Notes: a model not told the origin generated them from the sequence alone. A stretch of DNA of 64,000 bases from Monodelphis domestica (GCF_027887165.1 NC_077229.1:204315753-204379752); one strand, 5' to 3'. Shown: positions 48,215-60,084, counted from the first letter of the stretch. Translations and numbers: made by a program.

Positions 48215-49735
48215 TCTTGTTCATTTGTCATTCATGTATCAAGCTCTAAAGGTTCATTTCAAAGCTCTGTCCTGAATCCTCTAATCTGATTATGCTTTCT
48301 CTTTTATAAATCTCATCAGCAATCTGGTTTCAATTATCATTTCTACACAGATGACTCCCAAATCCATATATCCAGCCCTAGATTCATTTCTTAGCTTCAA
48401 TCCAACTTGAATAATTGTTAATTGGAATTTTCTAGCTGGATAGATATCTTTTAGGCTCATTCAGTGTGTCCAAAATAGAACTCATTATCTTTGGCCCCAA
48501 ATTTAGCACTCTTCCCAACTTCACTACTTCTCTTGAGGGCATCAACATCCTTCCAGATATGCAGCATTTTAGCCTGAAATCAGCTTAAACTGTTCTATTT
48601 CCCAAATCTCCTGGATCTAATCAGTGGGTGAATTGCCAATTTGATTCCTTGACATTCCTCTCAGACATTCCTCTCCTCTCCACCTCAGTTCAGTTAGTCA
48701 CTTCTCATATGCACCATTCCTCCCTCTAGTTCCTCCTCTCTCTGATCCAGTTGCCAAAATAATATTAATAAAATAGAGGTCTAACCATTGCACTCCTCTA
48801 TTCAGAAAGATCCCCTACCGCCCTCTTGTATCTAGAGTCAAATACAAATTTCTTTGGCATTTTAAAACCCTTCAAATTCTTAATCCAGGCTACCATTGTA
48901 AATGTTATTCACCTAACATTGCACACCAGATATAGTTCAAACTGTCCTCCTTGCTGTCCTGCTCACACAACATTTCATCTGCTTGAGTCTTTGCCTCTGC
49001 GTAGGCCTGGCATGTACTCTCTCCTCACCTTCACCTTGGGATTCTTTGCTTCCTTCAAAGCTCAGCTCCAGTGCCACTTCCTACCAGGGCCTTTCCTGAT
49101 TCCCTATCATGAAATTACCTCCTCCCATATTTATAGTGTCTGTTGGAGAAGCAGTGTGGCAAGGTGAGAAGGAGAGTTGGTACTAGAGCCCAACAGACCT
49201 GAGTCTGTAGTCTGCCTTTGATATATATAGGCTTTATTCCCCTGGACATGTTTACTTCATCTCAGTGCTGTAGGCAAATTTCAAAAACCAAATTGCAGAG
49301 TACATGCTGACTTGGTCTGGGAAAGGAAATTCCCTCACTCTGGAGTTTTCTATTATCACCAAAATTACACGTCTAGTCTCTACATCTGTCTCTACATTTT
49401 TGTATTTGTTTACATGACTCAGGGGATAGAGAACCAGGCTTGGGGATGGGAAGTCTTGGGTTCAAATCTGAACTCAAATACTTCATGGCTGTGTGACCCT
49501 AGATAAGTCACTTAATACCATTGCCTAGCCCTTACTGCTTTTCTGCCTTGGAACCAATATAAAATATTGATTCTAAAACAGAAGGTAAGGGTTTTTAAAA
49601 CTAAAGATGGTTCTATGTTCTTTTCTCCTTTAGCATATAAGGTCCTTCAGGTAAAGGACTATTTCTTTTGTCTTTGTATCTCCAGCTGCCTGGTCTGGTA
49701 CCTCATATGTAGGCACACAGTACATCTAATGAGGA
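48215..49735 (+). mobile_element. L2 LINE, interrupted
   Basis: ORF2-derived sequence 48215-49145 (CAGATGACTCCCAAATCC, CATTGCACTCCTCTATTCAG, CAAAGCTCAGCTCCAGTGCC) and 3' end 49600-49735. A MIR-like piece (about 49150-49280) and a SINE1 copy lie between. Confidence 0.75.
49414..49597 (+). mobile_element. SINE1-type SINE
   Basis: Head shortened; GGGTTCAAATCTGAACTC and tail AACAGAAGGTAAGGG visible. Confidence 0.88.
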
Positions 49736-49796
49736 AAGGGAAGGGAGGGAGTTAACTGGATATTTTAATGTAACAAAGAAACAAAAAAAAGTTTTT

Positions 49797-49987
49797 TATA
49801 TAACTCCTACCTCCCATCTTAGAATCAATAATGATTATTGGTTCCAAGCCAGGAGAGCCATATGGGCTAGGGAAAATGAGGGTTAAGTGACTTGCCTAGG
49901 GTCACATAGCTAGGAAGCTTCTGAGGCCAAATTTGAACCCAGGACCTCCCATATCTGGGCCTGGTTCTCAATCCACCCAGCTGCCCC
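49797..49987 (-). mobile_element. SINE1-type SINE, left half of a head-to-head pair
   Basis: Minus strand, head CACCCAGCTGCCCC at its right end, abutting the next copy. Confidence 0.92.
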
Positions 49988-50170
49988 CAGATGGATTGAG
50001 ATCCACACCTAGAGATGGGAGGTCCTGGGTTCAAATCTGAAAACAGACACATCCTAGCTGTGTGACCCTGGGCAAGTCACTTAACCCCCATTGCCTTGCC
50101 CTTACTACTACTACTAGAACCAAATCACAGCATTGATTCTAAGATGGAAGGTAAGGGTTTTTTTTTTTTC
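49988..50170 (+). mobile_element. SINE1-type SINE, right half of a head-to-head pair
   Basis: Plus strand, begins inside the head (AGATGGATTGAG), tail GATGGAAGGTAAGGG with T-run. The pair can fold into a hairpin of about 180 bp. Confidence 0.92.
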
Positions 50171-50174
50171 AAGT

Positions 50175-50330
50175 ACTTGCCGACTATTGTTGTTTGTCCT
50201 TTTTCTAAGAGAACCACTGGCATCAAGGGTTCAGGTCTTGACTTATATAGTTTGGATTTAATTGAAAAGAGTTGTACAAAGTCATCAGCCTCATTTTCTC
50301 TGATTGCTTCATAAAAGTTTAATTTCTACA
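50175..50330 (+). repeat. Marsupial interspersed repeat (TTGTTGTTTGTCC type)
   Basis: TTGTTGTTTGTCCTTTTTCTAAGAG...TCATCAGCCTCATTTTCTC. A longer copy of the same kind is at 54585-55560. Confidence 0.55.
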
Positions 50331-50423
50331 ACACCATCATTCACAAGTGAAAGGTTTCCTAATTGCAGGTGTGGCCCTTGTGGAAAAAAAACTAACCCTT
50401 CCTGAAGGAGGGACCTTTCAGCG

Positions 50424-50640
50424 GCAGCTAGGTGGCACAGGCAGTAAGCACTGGTTTGGAATCAAGAAGACCTAGTTTCAAATCTAACTTCAGACACTAG
50501 TGTTATGACCCTGGGCTAGGCACAGCTTGCCTCAGTTTCCTCATCTGTAAAATAGGGGCAATAACACCACATATCCAAAAGTGTTGTTATGAGAATCAAA
50601 TGAGAGGATATGGTAAAACAGTATGGTAAAAACAGTGGCA
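50424..50640 (+). mobile_element. MAR1/MIR-like CORE-SINE
   Basis: GGCAGCTAGGTGGCACAG head and CCTCAGTTTCCTCATCTGTA core. Confidence 0.8.
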
Positions 50641-52330
50641 CATGGTTGACACCATCTAAATGTTTGTTTCCCTATCAAAGGTAAAGAGATGGCCAAGTTA
50701 CAGAAAGTGTGACATGGACCTGAAAGATACATCAGTGTCACTTGATAGGTGATCTTCTCTTTCAACTCATTAAGAATATATGTTGTGAGGGCCTCATGAT
50801 TCGGGAAGGGTATGGAATGCCGGGACAAAACACGGTCCTGAGAGCTTTGCCCAAACAGGAAGCTCCCTGGTCAAGCTCTCTTGCCACTAGCTTGAATAAT
50901 AACTTTCTGCTGAAACTGGCTCTAGGGAAAAGAGAAAATCTTCTCTTCCCGGAAGCCCATCCCTTTAATTTTTCCTACAATGACCTTTCCCACAGCATTC
51001 ACAGCATTTCAATAGTCAACTGCAGTGGACTAATTATTACACTATAGGGTGTGAGACTAAGGGGGACAAACAATACATAAAATATGTCAGTTTGAAACAG
51101 TTACAATTTTTATTATGAACTCAGTAAATAACAGTCAACATGAATACAAAGAACTGAAGGAGAAAACTGAAGGATGAAACTGTGAATGTCTTTTATATTT
51201 AAAATAGGATTTAATGTCCAATACTCGACTTCTATTTTATAAAGTTTATTAATAATCATTAGAAATAAAGGAATAAAAAGGTAATTAGCTAACAAAATTA
51301 GACCACATGACTAAGCTCTCCTTGTCTGTTTTAAAAGAACCACTGACAGCCCGTCCAAATACAGGAAGCAGAGCCCCAGAGATAGAGCTATACCCAAGTT
51401 ATCCTCTGTATGTCAGAACATGTGAGCAGGAAAGTGGGGTTCTGGGAATCATAGTTCAAGGGTACAGAAATTAATTACACATATACAATTTGCTTTTTAA
51501 AAGACGTATGTTAAATTTAATGACAACATAACATGGTGGTTAGGGAGCTAGCCCCTAGGTTGGGAGGAAGTGAATTCATATCCTACCTCTAATGCGTCTA
51601 GTTGTGTGACCTTGGCCAATTCTAAGTGCTCTAAACTTTCTAAGGATGAGCATTGTAGACAAGGGGTTCAGGTGCTTTGAAGGAGGTATTTCCTCATCTG
51701 GGAGCTCCCTCCATTGATTAAATCTGCCCAGGCCCAGTCCCTTCTTGCATGAGCCCCCTTCTGAATTTCCTTATGACTTCCTTAACTTGTTTTTTTAATG
51801 CTTTATTAACACTCTTCTTTAATTTCTTTTAACGCACTATTAGCATTATGCCCTTTAGTCTCTCCATCAGCTCTGCCCCTACCTCAAAGCCCTCCTTCAT
51901 AAAATGTAGTCCAGTGAAATAAATTCATACATCAGCCTTGTCTGAAAATTATAGGCATCTGTTACAAAGTTATCTTGAATTGTCACTGATTTAGTCTATT
52001 CCTGTTACTCTCTAGTTCCATCCTTTTAGTCTTCCTGTTCCTTGTTGGGAGTCATTCTGTTAGTCCTTCCTAGTTTATCTCCCCAAAACCCCCCTCCCCA
52101 TTGCAAAGCTAGATTATTTTCCCTCACTTTCTTGGCCATTGAGGAAACAAGTTCCTCTTTTACCTGGACAGAAAATTCCTTCCAATTCCCATATTATAAT
52201 TGTAGACTCAACAGTCATTCAAACCCTGACTCAGTAGCAACTTGGAACCATGTTGACAGGATGTCCCTGAATTAACAACAGAGTAAACAGTATTATATGC
52301 ATGTGTCTGCAAAATTGCCAAAATTAGTTT
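50641..52330. other. No gene seen; one MIR fragment
   Basis: Mostly unique intronic sequence, with a MIR-like piece at 51530-51640 (GTTGTGTGACCTTGGCCAA). Confidence 0.4.
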
Positions 52331-52552
52331 TTCGGACACCTAGATTTCCCCCTGTATTGGCACAGTCGTTATGTATACTGTTTCCTTGCCTGCTGCTTAC
52401 TTCATTTCCAGTGAGCTGATATACTTCCATCATTTCACAAAGTACAGAAATATTTCCCTGCATTCATTTGCCACAATTTATTTGTCCATTCCCTCAAATA
52501 ATGAACTTCTACTTTGTTTCCAGTTCTTTGTTACCATGAAAAATGTTGCTAT

Positions 52553-52759
52553 GGGAGCAACTAGGTGGCTCAGTAGATTGAGAGCCAGGCCTAGAGATGG
52601 GAGGTCTTGGGTTCAAATGTGGTCTCAGACACTTCCTAGCTATGTGACCCTGGAGAAGTCACTTAACTCCCATTGCCTAGCCCTTGCTGCTCTTCTGCCT
52701 TGGAACCAATACACAGGATTGATTCTAAGACGGAAGGTAAGGGTTTTAAAAAAAAAAAA
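52553..52759 (+). mobile_element. SINE1-type SINE
   Basis: Full-length; tail followed by A-run and TA repeat. Confidence 0.92.
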
Positions 52760-52786
52760 AATATATATATATATATACATATATAT

Positions 52787-52804
52787 AAAGGCTCCATAAA
52801 CAAC

Positions 52805-52882
<78 letters not shown>

Positions 52883-52902
52883 TTGTTGTTTAAGGAGCCT
52901 TT
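52787..52902. repeat. (GATA)n microsatellite bracketed by an inverted repeat
   Basis: About 73 bases of GATA repeat (52809-52881). Arms 52787-52807 and 52882-52902 are complementary at 20 of 21 positions. Confidence 0.9.
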
Positions 52903-53205
52903 CTTTTAGTTAATGAAGTTCTTGGGATATGTACCTAGCAGTGTAATCTCTGGGTCAAAGGGTATTGACATTTTAGCCACTTTATTTGCCTAATTCCAAA
53001 CTGCATTCCAGAACAGTTGTACTAATTAACAGCTCTATCAACAATGTATTCTTGTGCCTGTGTTACCATAATCTCATGAACAATTCCTATCTCAAGTGAT
53101 CCTTGCTGGACCAACATTTGATTTTTAACATTAGGAATTCTGATGCATTGTTCTTTCCTCATTCCTGGTCTTTTGAGTGATGAGTTACTTTTAAATTTGC
53201 AATGG

Positions 53206-53271
53206 GAGGGAGCAGGTAGGTGGCTCAGTGGATTGAGAGTTAAGCTCAGAGATGGGAGGTCCTGGGTTCAA
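53206..53271 (+). mobile_element. SINE1 head fragment
   Basis: GTAGGTGGCTCAGTGGATTG to GGTCCTGGGTTCA, then lost. Confidence 0.8.
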
Positions 53272-53422
53272 TGATTGCCACTGGATAATTGCATTGCCAA
53301 TGGACTGGCAATATAAAATGAACCCAGGGTTATTTGGTTAACAATTCTCTTATTGTTAATGATTGGAAACATTCTTTCATGTAGTTGTTAATAATTTACA
53401 ATTCTTTTGTGAAATGTGTGGT

Positions 53423-53660
53423 AGCTGGGTGGTACAGTGGTTAGAGTGCCCAGCCTGGAGTCACAAAGGTTCTTCCTGAGTTCAAATTTGGCCTCAGACA
53501 TGCACTAGCTATGTGACCCATAACTGTTTGCTTCAGTTTCCTCATCTGCAAAATGAGCTAGAGAAGGAACTGGCAAGCAGCTCCGGTATCTGCTAAGAAA
53601 ATCCTAGATGGGATCACAAAGAGTTGAAATGACTGAAGATCACAACAAAATGGGGAACAT
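53423..53660 (+). mobile_element. MAR1-type SINE
   Basis: Complete: GTAGCTGGGTGGTACAGTGG head, CAGTTTCCTCATCTGCAAAA core, tail GGGATCACAAAGAGTTG. Confidence 0.88.
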
Positions 53661-54584
53661 AATAATCTGATGCTTTCTTTGAGTGGTACCTCCCTATGGC
53701 TTACCTTCATCATCTTCTTGATTCCAATTTTCTCCCTCATTAAAATACAGTTTCTTTAAATCTCCAACTACTTCCACTATCCACATGCCTTCTACTCTAC
53801 ATCCATCATGAGAGAGTATAGAGATGCTATTTTGGTTACCCACCAGTATTTTTGAATTCTCCACCACCACCTAAATTCTACAATAATATTATTCTCTTTC
53901 TCAGAGAATTCATATTCTTCATATTTGCATTTGATCATCTATACCTCTGTTTCTAAAGTCCCCACACATTTGGGAGGGAAAGGGAGTCATTTCACAGTAA
54001 CCTAACAGGAAGAAAGGAAAAACTCTCAAATTCCTTATCACTAGATCACTTATGTCTCTGAAATCTGGCCAGACCACTCTAAGAAGCGGTTTCTTTCTGA
54101 AGAAAGAACACAGCTGTGGGTAATTATGAAAGACAGGTTGACTCAGCAATAGAAATAGACAAGTGCTGCCAGGATCTTACACAATTATAACAAGTCATAT
54201 GAGATGGGAACTATCCATAAGAATGAGTTGTCATTACTAGTCAGAGATCTTTGCTTTTGCTCTGGATGCCTAATGTGACTTGAATGGTTACATATGTGTG
54301 GCCCTTTGGTTTCTAAAAACACACAAGGAATAAATAGAGTATGTAGTGATGCTATCACCCTTGTCTATGCAAAGTTGGCCCACAGGTAGGAACATGAATC
54401 CTGTCCCTACAGTATAAAAGAAAACCTGCAGGTGATGTTATCCTGCTATCAAGAGAGTGCTATCTTATTCATTAGGCAAAAAGAGACAGGGAGAGATCCA
54501 AAGTCATATAGTCTCAGAATTCATTAGTCCGGTATGGAAAGAGACTGACCATCCCAGGCTGGTCTGCTGATCCCTGAGTTATCT
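53661..54584. other. No gene or clear repeat seen
   Basis: Unique-looking intronic sequence. Confidence 0.3.
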
Positions 54585-55560
54585 ATTTGTTGTTGTTTGG
54601 CCTTTGTTTTCAAAGAGGACCTATGTGGCAATGAATTGGAAATTGATGGCAAATTGTGGTACATGTTGGTGATGGAATACTATTGTGCTATAAGAAATGA
54701 TAAATCAGGATGATTTCAGACAAAGCTGGAAAGGTCTACGTGAATTGATGCAGAGCGAAATAAGTAGAACTGGGAGAACATTTTCTAGAGTAAGAGCAAT
54801 ATTGTACAGTGATCAGCTGTGAAAGACTACTATTCTCAGCCATACAATAATCTGTGACAATTCTGAAGGTCTTAAATGAAAAAGAATGCTATCCACCTTT
54901 GGAGAAAGAACTGTTGGAGTCAGATGCAGATCAAAGCATACTATCTTCTACATTCATTTATTTATGGTTTTATTTAAAGGTTTTGGTTTTATGTGAGTAT
55001 TCTCTTACAATAGTGACCAATATGGAAGTATGTTTTGCCTGATAATACATATATGACCCAGATAAAATTGCTTACCACCTCTGAGAGTGGAGAAAGAAGA
55101 GGGGGGAAGACAATTATTGCAAATTGAGAATTTAAAATATTTTAAAAAATAAAAACAAATAAAAAGAGTACCACTGACATTATAAGGTAATGTCTTGACT
55201 TGTGTGTGAATTGGATTTAAATGAGGCAGTTGAACAAAGCCCTCACACTTACTGTCTCTTCCAGAGTGATCCAAGTCCAAAGCAAGACAAAAGTCAAGAT
55301 GACTGGTGATGGCTCAGGATGCAGTGGATGATTTTGATATCTTTGATGTCTGACTAAATTCTAAGCCTTCACAGTACCTGCTTCTGACAACTTCATGACA
55401 ACTGGAACAAATGTTCTTATCCATCTATTTCACTGAGGGAGGCTTTCATATGGTTGGGGTAGAACAACTAATCCCCCTAAGTCACAAATGGGTTTGAAGC
55501 TTCAGCCTGTTAGCCCAACTGCCTAGATGGTTTTACTGGGGTGTGGCCCATATCTCCATA
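54585..55560 (+). repeat. TTGTTGTTTGTCC-type repeat split by an L1
   Basis: Left part 54585-54625, right part from about 55164 (CCACTGACATTATAAGG...GTGAATTGGATTTAAATGAGG) to about 55560. Same family as 50175-50330. Confidence 0.55.
54626..55162 (+). mobile_element. 5'-truncated L1 3' end with target duplication
   Basis: ORF2 end and 3' UTR (GGTGATGGAATACTATTGTGC, GATGCAGAGCGAAATAAG, A-rich tail). Flanked by AAAGAGGACCTATG at 54612-54625 and AAAGAGTACCACTG at 55163-55176, 11 of 14 identical. Confidence 0.8.
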
Positions 55561-55870
55561 TAAATAACTATGTGGCTATGGTGATGATGTGAATTGAAGG
55601 AGAGAGAATAGAGACAGAAAAGCCTACCTGTTAGGAGTCTCTCACAATTATAAGGGGGGGGGGGTGATAATGAGAGTTTGTATTAGGGTGGTGACAGTAA
55701 AATTAAAAGTACTACCTAACCTTTTCTGCCTTAATAACTTGTCTTTTTAAGCTACATTTGCATCTTCATTTACTACTAAACTACCAACACATAGACTAGG
55801 ATTATTATAATTTTCCCACAATTGAATGAATACCAAATCATTGTAAAAAAAGTTAAATATATAATAATAA

Positions 55871-55901
<31 letters not shown>

Positions 55902-55920
55902 CAGTTTTCTTTAGTAATAA
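55561..55920. other. No gene seen; G-run and TA repeat
   Basis: A 10-base G run near 55656 and a TA microsatellite at 55858-55900. Confidence 0.5.
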
Positions 55921-56024
55921 GCTGAACCAACATTTGATTTTTAATATTAGGAATTCTGAGATTTTATTGTTTCATCATTCCTGGTCCTTTGAGTAACAAG
56001 CTACTTTTAAACTTGCAATGGAAG

Positions 56025-56220
56025 AGGGCAGCTAGGTAGCTCAGTGGATTGAGAGCTAGGCCCAGGGATGGGAAGTCTTGGGTTCAAACATGGCCTCAAA
56101 TACTTCCTAGCTATGTGACCCAGAGCAAGTCACTTAACTCTCACTGCCTAGTCCTTACTGCTCTCCTACCTACCTACCTACCAATATGATTCTAAGATGG
56201 AAGGTAAGGGTTTAAAAAAA
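56025..56220 (+). mobile_element. SINE1-type SINE with target duplication
   Basis: Flanked by TTGCAATGG at 56013-56021 and TTGTAATGG at 56221-56229. Contains a CTAC expansion. Confidence 0.9.
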
Positions 56221-56229
56221 TTGTAATGG

Positions 56230-57330
56230 GGCAGGGATAATCAGGATATGGCCCCCCAAATGGTCATATGATGTCCATTATTCAGGATATTGATCCCCAA
56301 AATACAACCAAGCCACTAACATCAACCAAAGCTCTAGTAGGAAATGAATAACCTACTCTTTCAATTGCTGGAAGAAAATGCCCATTCAACCCTTGTTACC
56401 ATGGATACTAGCCAAACATTCACCCTGTTCAGCCATCTGCTTAAAAGGCATCACATCATCATTCTATCAGCAAAAATGTTCTGCTGCTGCTCATCAAAAT
56501 CATTTTAAAGGCCCAGACAAATGAAAAAAATATATAATTGCATATACAATAAATTTATATATAGACATATATTATATGCTTTTTCTTGGACTGTTGCTGT
56601 AAATCTCCAAGTTTCCAAAGAAGGTTGAAAAAGACCTGATTTGCAATCTACTTTGGCTCAATCATTCACATTTAGGGGATTGATTGGGCATGTTCTCATT
56701 AGCAAATCACCAAGATTTCAAAACAGTTTAAGGCAAACAAAAGAAAAATACAGCCTGCACCTGCAGGAAACATCCTTTGCCTCTCCTCTCCTCTACCTCT
56801 CTTCCTTTGGCCTGGGGCATGTTTTTTTCTAAAATGGCTGTAACTGCACAGTTTGTGAAGCAGCCAGAGAGAAGTGAAAGTAGGAGGGAAGGCAGTCTGT
56901 TCAACTGTTGCTTCTCCAAAAGCCCAATTTCCACTTTATAATTCTGAGGAGGAAGGAGAAGGAAGAAAAGGTAGCAAGCCAACCTACTTTACAGCCTTGG
57001 GGAAAGGAAAGGATTTTTTTTTCTTTTTTTCCCTGTGGGATTAGGGGAGAAAAAAAGATTTTTTAGTACAGCTCTGATGGTACAACAGGAGAGAGTTCTT
57101 AGACCATGGTACTTTTCAAAGAGAACTGGAAGCTTCCCCTGCTGAATCAATACTGATTAAATTTTGTTGTGAGTTCTGTTGCCTGGAAACCAGTTAGGAC
57201 ACCAGAGTGACAGTGTCCTGTAGACTGGGAATCCATAGCCCTGGTGCTCCATCTGTTTTTTTCTTTTTCCCTATCCCCACCTCTATTTTCAACAGTTATA
57301 GTAACAAGAGCTCCATGATATTAAGGGTTA
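56230..57330. other. Repeat-free island between the two exons
   Basis: About 1.1 kb without recognised repeats. Contains CCTGCACCTGCAGG near 56755 and no exon-like open frame. Could be unique or regulatory DNA. Confidence 0.4.
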
Positions 57331-57429
57331 GTAAGCTGGCCTCAGCATCATAAGATGTCGGTTCAAGTCCTGTCTCATTAAGATTGGATATATATATGCC
57401 CGCAGCATATATCCAAGATTGGAGTGACC

Positions 57430-57690
57430 CTTTATTTTGCTATTGTTCAGTCCTGTTGGACTTTTCATTGACCCCATTTGGAGTTTTCTTGGCAAAGAGA
57501 CTGGAGTGGTTGGCCAGTTCCTTCTCCAGCTCATTTTACAGATGAGGAAACTGAGGCAAACAGGGTTAAGTGACTTGCCTGAGGTCACATAGCTAGTGGC
57601 TAAAAGCAGATTTTAACTGGGGGAAAATGAGTCTTATTGACTCCTGGTCCAGCACTCTATCCTTTCTGACACCTAGCTGTTTTTTATAGG
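57430..57690 (-). mobile_element. MAR1-type SINE, minus strand
   Basis: GTTCAGTCCTGTTGGACTTTT, GAGTTTTCTTGGCAAAGAG, CAGATGAGGAAACTGAGGC, head at right. Confidence 0.9.
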
Positions 57691-58247
57691 TGCTAATACT
57701 AAGCTAAAACAAAAGGTACTAAGGAGGAACTAAACGGGTGGGCGGGATTGGGTGGGAGGAAGTAAGTTTTGGAGCAGCTGCTTTCTGCTCTATTAGAGAG
57801 GAATTAGGAATCCGGGAGTTCCCTACAGAGACGAAACTGTAGGTCTTATCAGCAACCCACAATCTCCAACTTCTCATGCAATGTTCAGCTCTCATGTTCA
57901 AAATATCAACTGCTTAAGGAGTCCCAAGACAATGATTCTAGTCTCATTTCTCTCACCTACTGGCTGTAGAACCTTAGTCCAATTAGCTCCCCTTAGGGAA
58001 CTTCTTTTTCTTCCAGTAACAAGGGACTTGGATGTGATGAGCTTCTGAGGTCATTTTCAGGACACTTAATTCATTCTCTGGAGCCTAGACTTTTTGGACT
58101 TCAACTTCTTCCTTAGCAAAGGGAGGGGATTGGGCTAAATGATCTCTAAGCCCCATGCAGGCTGTCATATAACTTCTGGTATTTCAGTTTCTTCTGCCAT
58201 GAAACAGGAATAATAATAATAATAACAACAACAACAACCTGTCCTAC
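57691..58247. other. No gene seen; possible MIR pieces
   Basis: 57950-58190 has weak MIR-like sequence; the rest is unassigned. Confidence 0.3.
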
Positions 58248-58470
58248 CAGTTGTTGTTCAGTCCACTTTCACACACCACACTTTATGACTCCATTTAGGG
58301 TTTTCTTAGCAAAGATACTGAAGTGGTTTGCCATTTCCTTCTCTGTCTCATTTTACAGATGAGGAACTGAGGCAAACTAGGTTAAGAGACTTGCCTGAGG
58401 TCACGCAGTGTCTGAGGCTGTATTCAAATTTAGGAAGATTATTCTTTCTGACTCCAGGCCCAGCACTCCA
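58248..58470 (-). mobile_element. MAR1-type SINE, minus strand
   Basis: GTTGTTCAGTCCACTTTC, GGTTTTCTTAGCAAAGATACTG, CAGATGAGGAACTGAGGC. Preceded by an AAT/AAC triplet run at 58209-58238. Confidence 0.88.
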
Positions 58471-58954
58471 CTGAGGATCAGATGAAGTAAAATAAGATGA
58501 AAACTCTGAATAACTAAAAATCTCCAGGAAAATGAAGGATGAAGCCATAATAATAAGTACAGAAGGTTGAAGATTCCCTTTCAAAGGTTCTTAATCTGGG
58601 GCCTATCAACTTGTTTTTTAAAGTATTTTTATGTTTATTTTGATACTTGGTACTTAATATCTTCTTAACTGTAACATAATTGAAACTATAAACCAATATA
58701 ATGGGTTTTCTCTGTAACCATAATTACATGTATTTTGTTTCATGCATTTAAAAGAATTCTACTGAGAAGGGGTTCGTGGGCTACACCAGATTGGCCAAAG
58801 GGTTATAGGACATGAAAAAGATTCTGCAACCCTGCCTTATTGTAGGGACTGCCTGAAAATCAGTCATTTACTGAATTTCTCACGGTAAGGAAGAACTCTT
58901 GTGTAGAAGGATAATAGACTATGGGATTACAGATAAAGAAAATTCTGTTCTTTT
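58471..58954. other. No gene seen
   Basis: Intronic; includes AGAAGGGGTTCGTGGGCTAC near 58766, of unknown repeat origin. Confidence 0.3.
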
Positions 58955-59215
58955 AATAATAATAATAGCTGGCATTCATGTGAATACTTTTTAAAGTTTG
59001 CAAAAGTACTTTTATTCCTGTTAACTCATTTTATGTTATAACAATCCTATGAGATAGGTGCTCTTATCATCTCCATTTAACAGATTAGGAAAGATTAGGC
59101 TGAGAAATACTATGATTTTACTAGGGTCACACAGCTAGCTACTTAGTATTTGAGGAAGGATTCAGACTCAGATCATTCTACCTTCAAGTCAATTTCCAAT
59201 GGCATTTAGCTGTGG
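58955..59215 (+). mobile_element. MIR/THER-type SINE
   Basis: TAATAGCTGGCATTCATGTG, CCTATGAGATAGGTGCTCTTATC, GGGTCACACAGCTAGC. Confidence 0.75.
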
Positions 59216-59342
59216 AAAAGTTTTTAAGACAAAGCAAAAGGGTTTTTTTTATCTAATAGCAAAGAAAGAACACAGATCCCTTTGCCACACTACCAGGTCT
59301 GCTTAATCCCTCTTCTTTTCTCCTAAGGTCATTGGTGATTCC

Positions 59343-59560
59343 AATTATTGTTGTTCAGTCATGCCAGATTATTCTTTGACTCCATGGATCAGAGCAATAG
59401 GGGTGTTTTCTTGGCAAGGACACTGGAGTGGTTTGCCATTTCCTTCTCCAGTGGATTTTTTTTGTCTGGCAATCAAAGATTAAGTGACTAGCCTGAGATC
59501 ACATTGCTAGGGTTTGAGGCTGCATTTGAACTCAGGTGTTCCATTTTCCAGATCGAGTGT
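59343..59560 (-). mobile_element. MAR1-type SINE, minus strand
   Basis: TTGTTGTTCAGTCATGCCAG, TTTTCTTGGCAAGGACACTGG, TTTGCCATTTCCTTCTCCAG. Confidence 0.88.
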
Positions 59561-59689
59561 TTAATTAAATGCAAGGTTCCTATAGTAAATTTTATGGAAA
59601 ATGTTGAAACATGAAAACATTAGAGTGCCAAATCCCAAATTTTCAAAGGGCCCATCTCCCATATTCTGTACATAATAAAATAGTAACCT

Positions 59690-59785
59690 CCCAACTAATC
59701 ATCTCCACCATGTATATTCCAGCTTTTAGCATAGTGCCTGGCTCATCGTAGGCACTTAATAAATGTTTAGACATTGACTGACTAT
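59690..59785 (+). mobile_element. L2 3' end
   Basis: CATAGTGCCTGGCTCATCG then TAGGCACTTAATAAATG. Confidence 0.75.
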
Positions 59786-60084
59786 ATGTAACAGGAGCTA
59801 ATCTGTGCTCTACAATCCCTATTTCTTAGAGTTTGTTGTCATTGTTAGAAATCCCTTTAAAAATACTAGGTTCCAGGCCCCAAAGCTAAGATTTCCACCC
59901 TATCTGCAAAGGATGCATTTCAAAGGGGACTCTCTCAAGCCTCCCACTAAATGACTTAGGGCCACTGGGCCCCACCTGATGCTCTCAGCCTGATGCAAAT
60001 TGGTGAACTAACACCTCAGCAACAAAGATTTTTTTGTGTGTGTGCTAAAAGTTACTATGACTAGTTCAGAATGCAAGTGCATTT
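59786..60084. other. Upstream flank of exon 1C; octamer motif
   Basis: Repeat-free. Contains ATGCAAAT at 59993-60000. Confidence 0.35.

Larger units (their letters stand above)
52330..53410 (-). mobile_element. Old L1-like remnant with SINE and GATA insertions
   Basis: Reverse of L1 ORF2 end: ATTTGCCACAATTTATTTGTCC at 52468, then GTTCTTGGGATATGTACC...CTGGGTCAAAGGGTA at 52920-52970 and CTGCATTCCAGAACAGTTG at 53000. Confidence 0.6.

Noticed and set aside
52809-52881. GATA repeat as a CRISPR-like array
   Set aside because: Simple tetranucleotide repeat with no spacers in a vertebrate genome.
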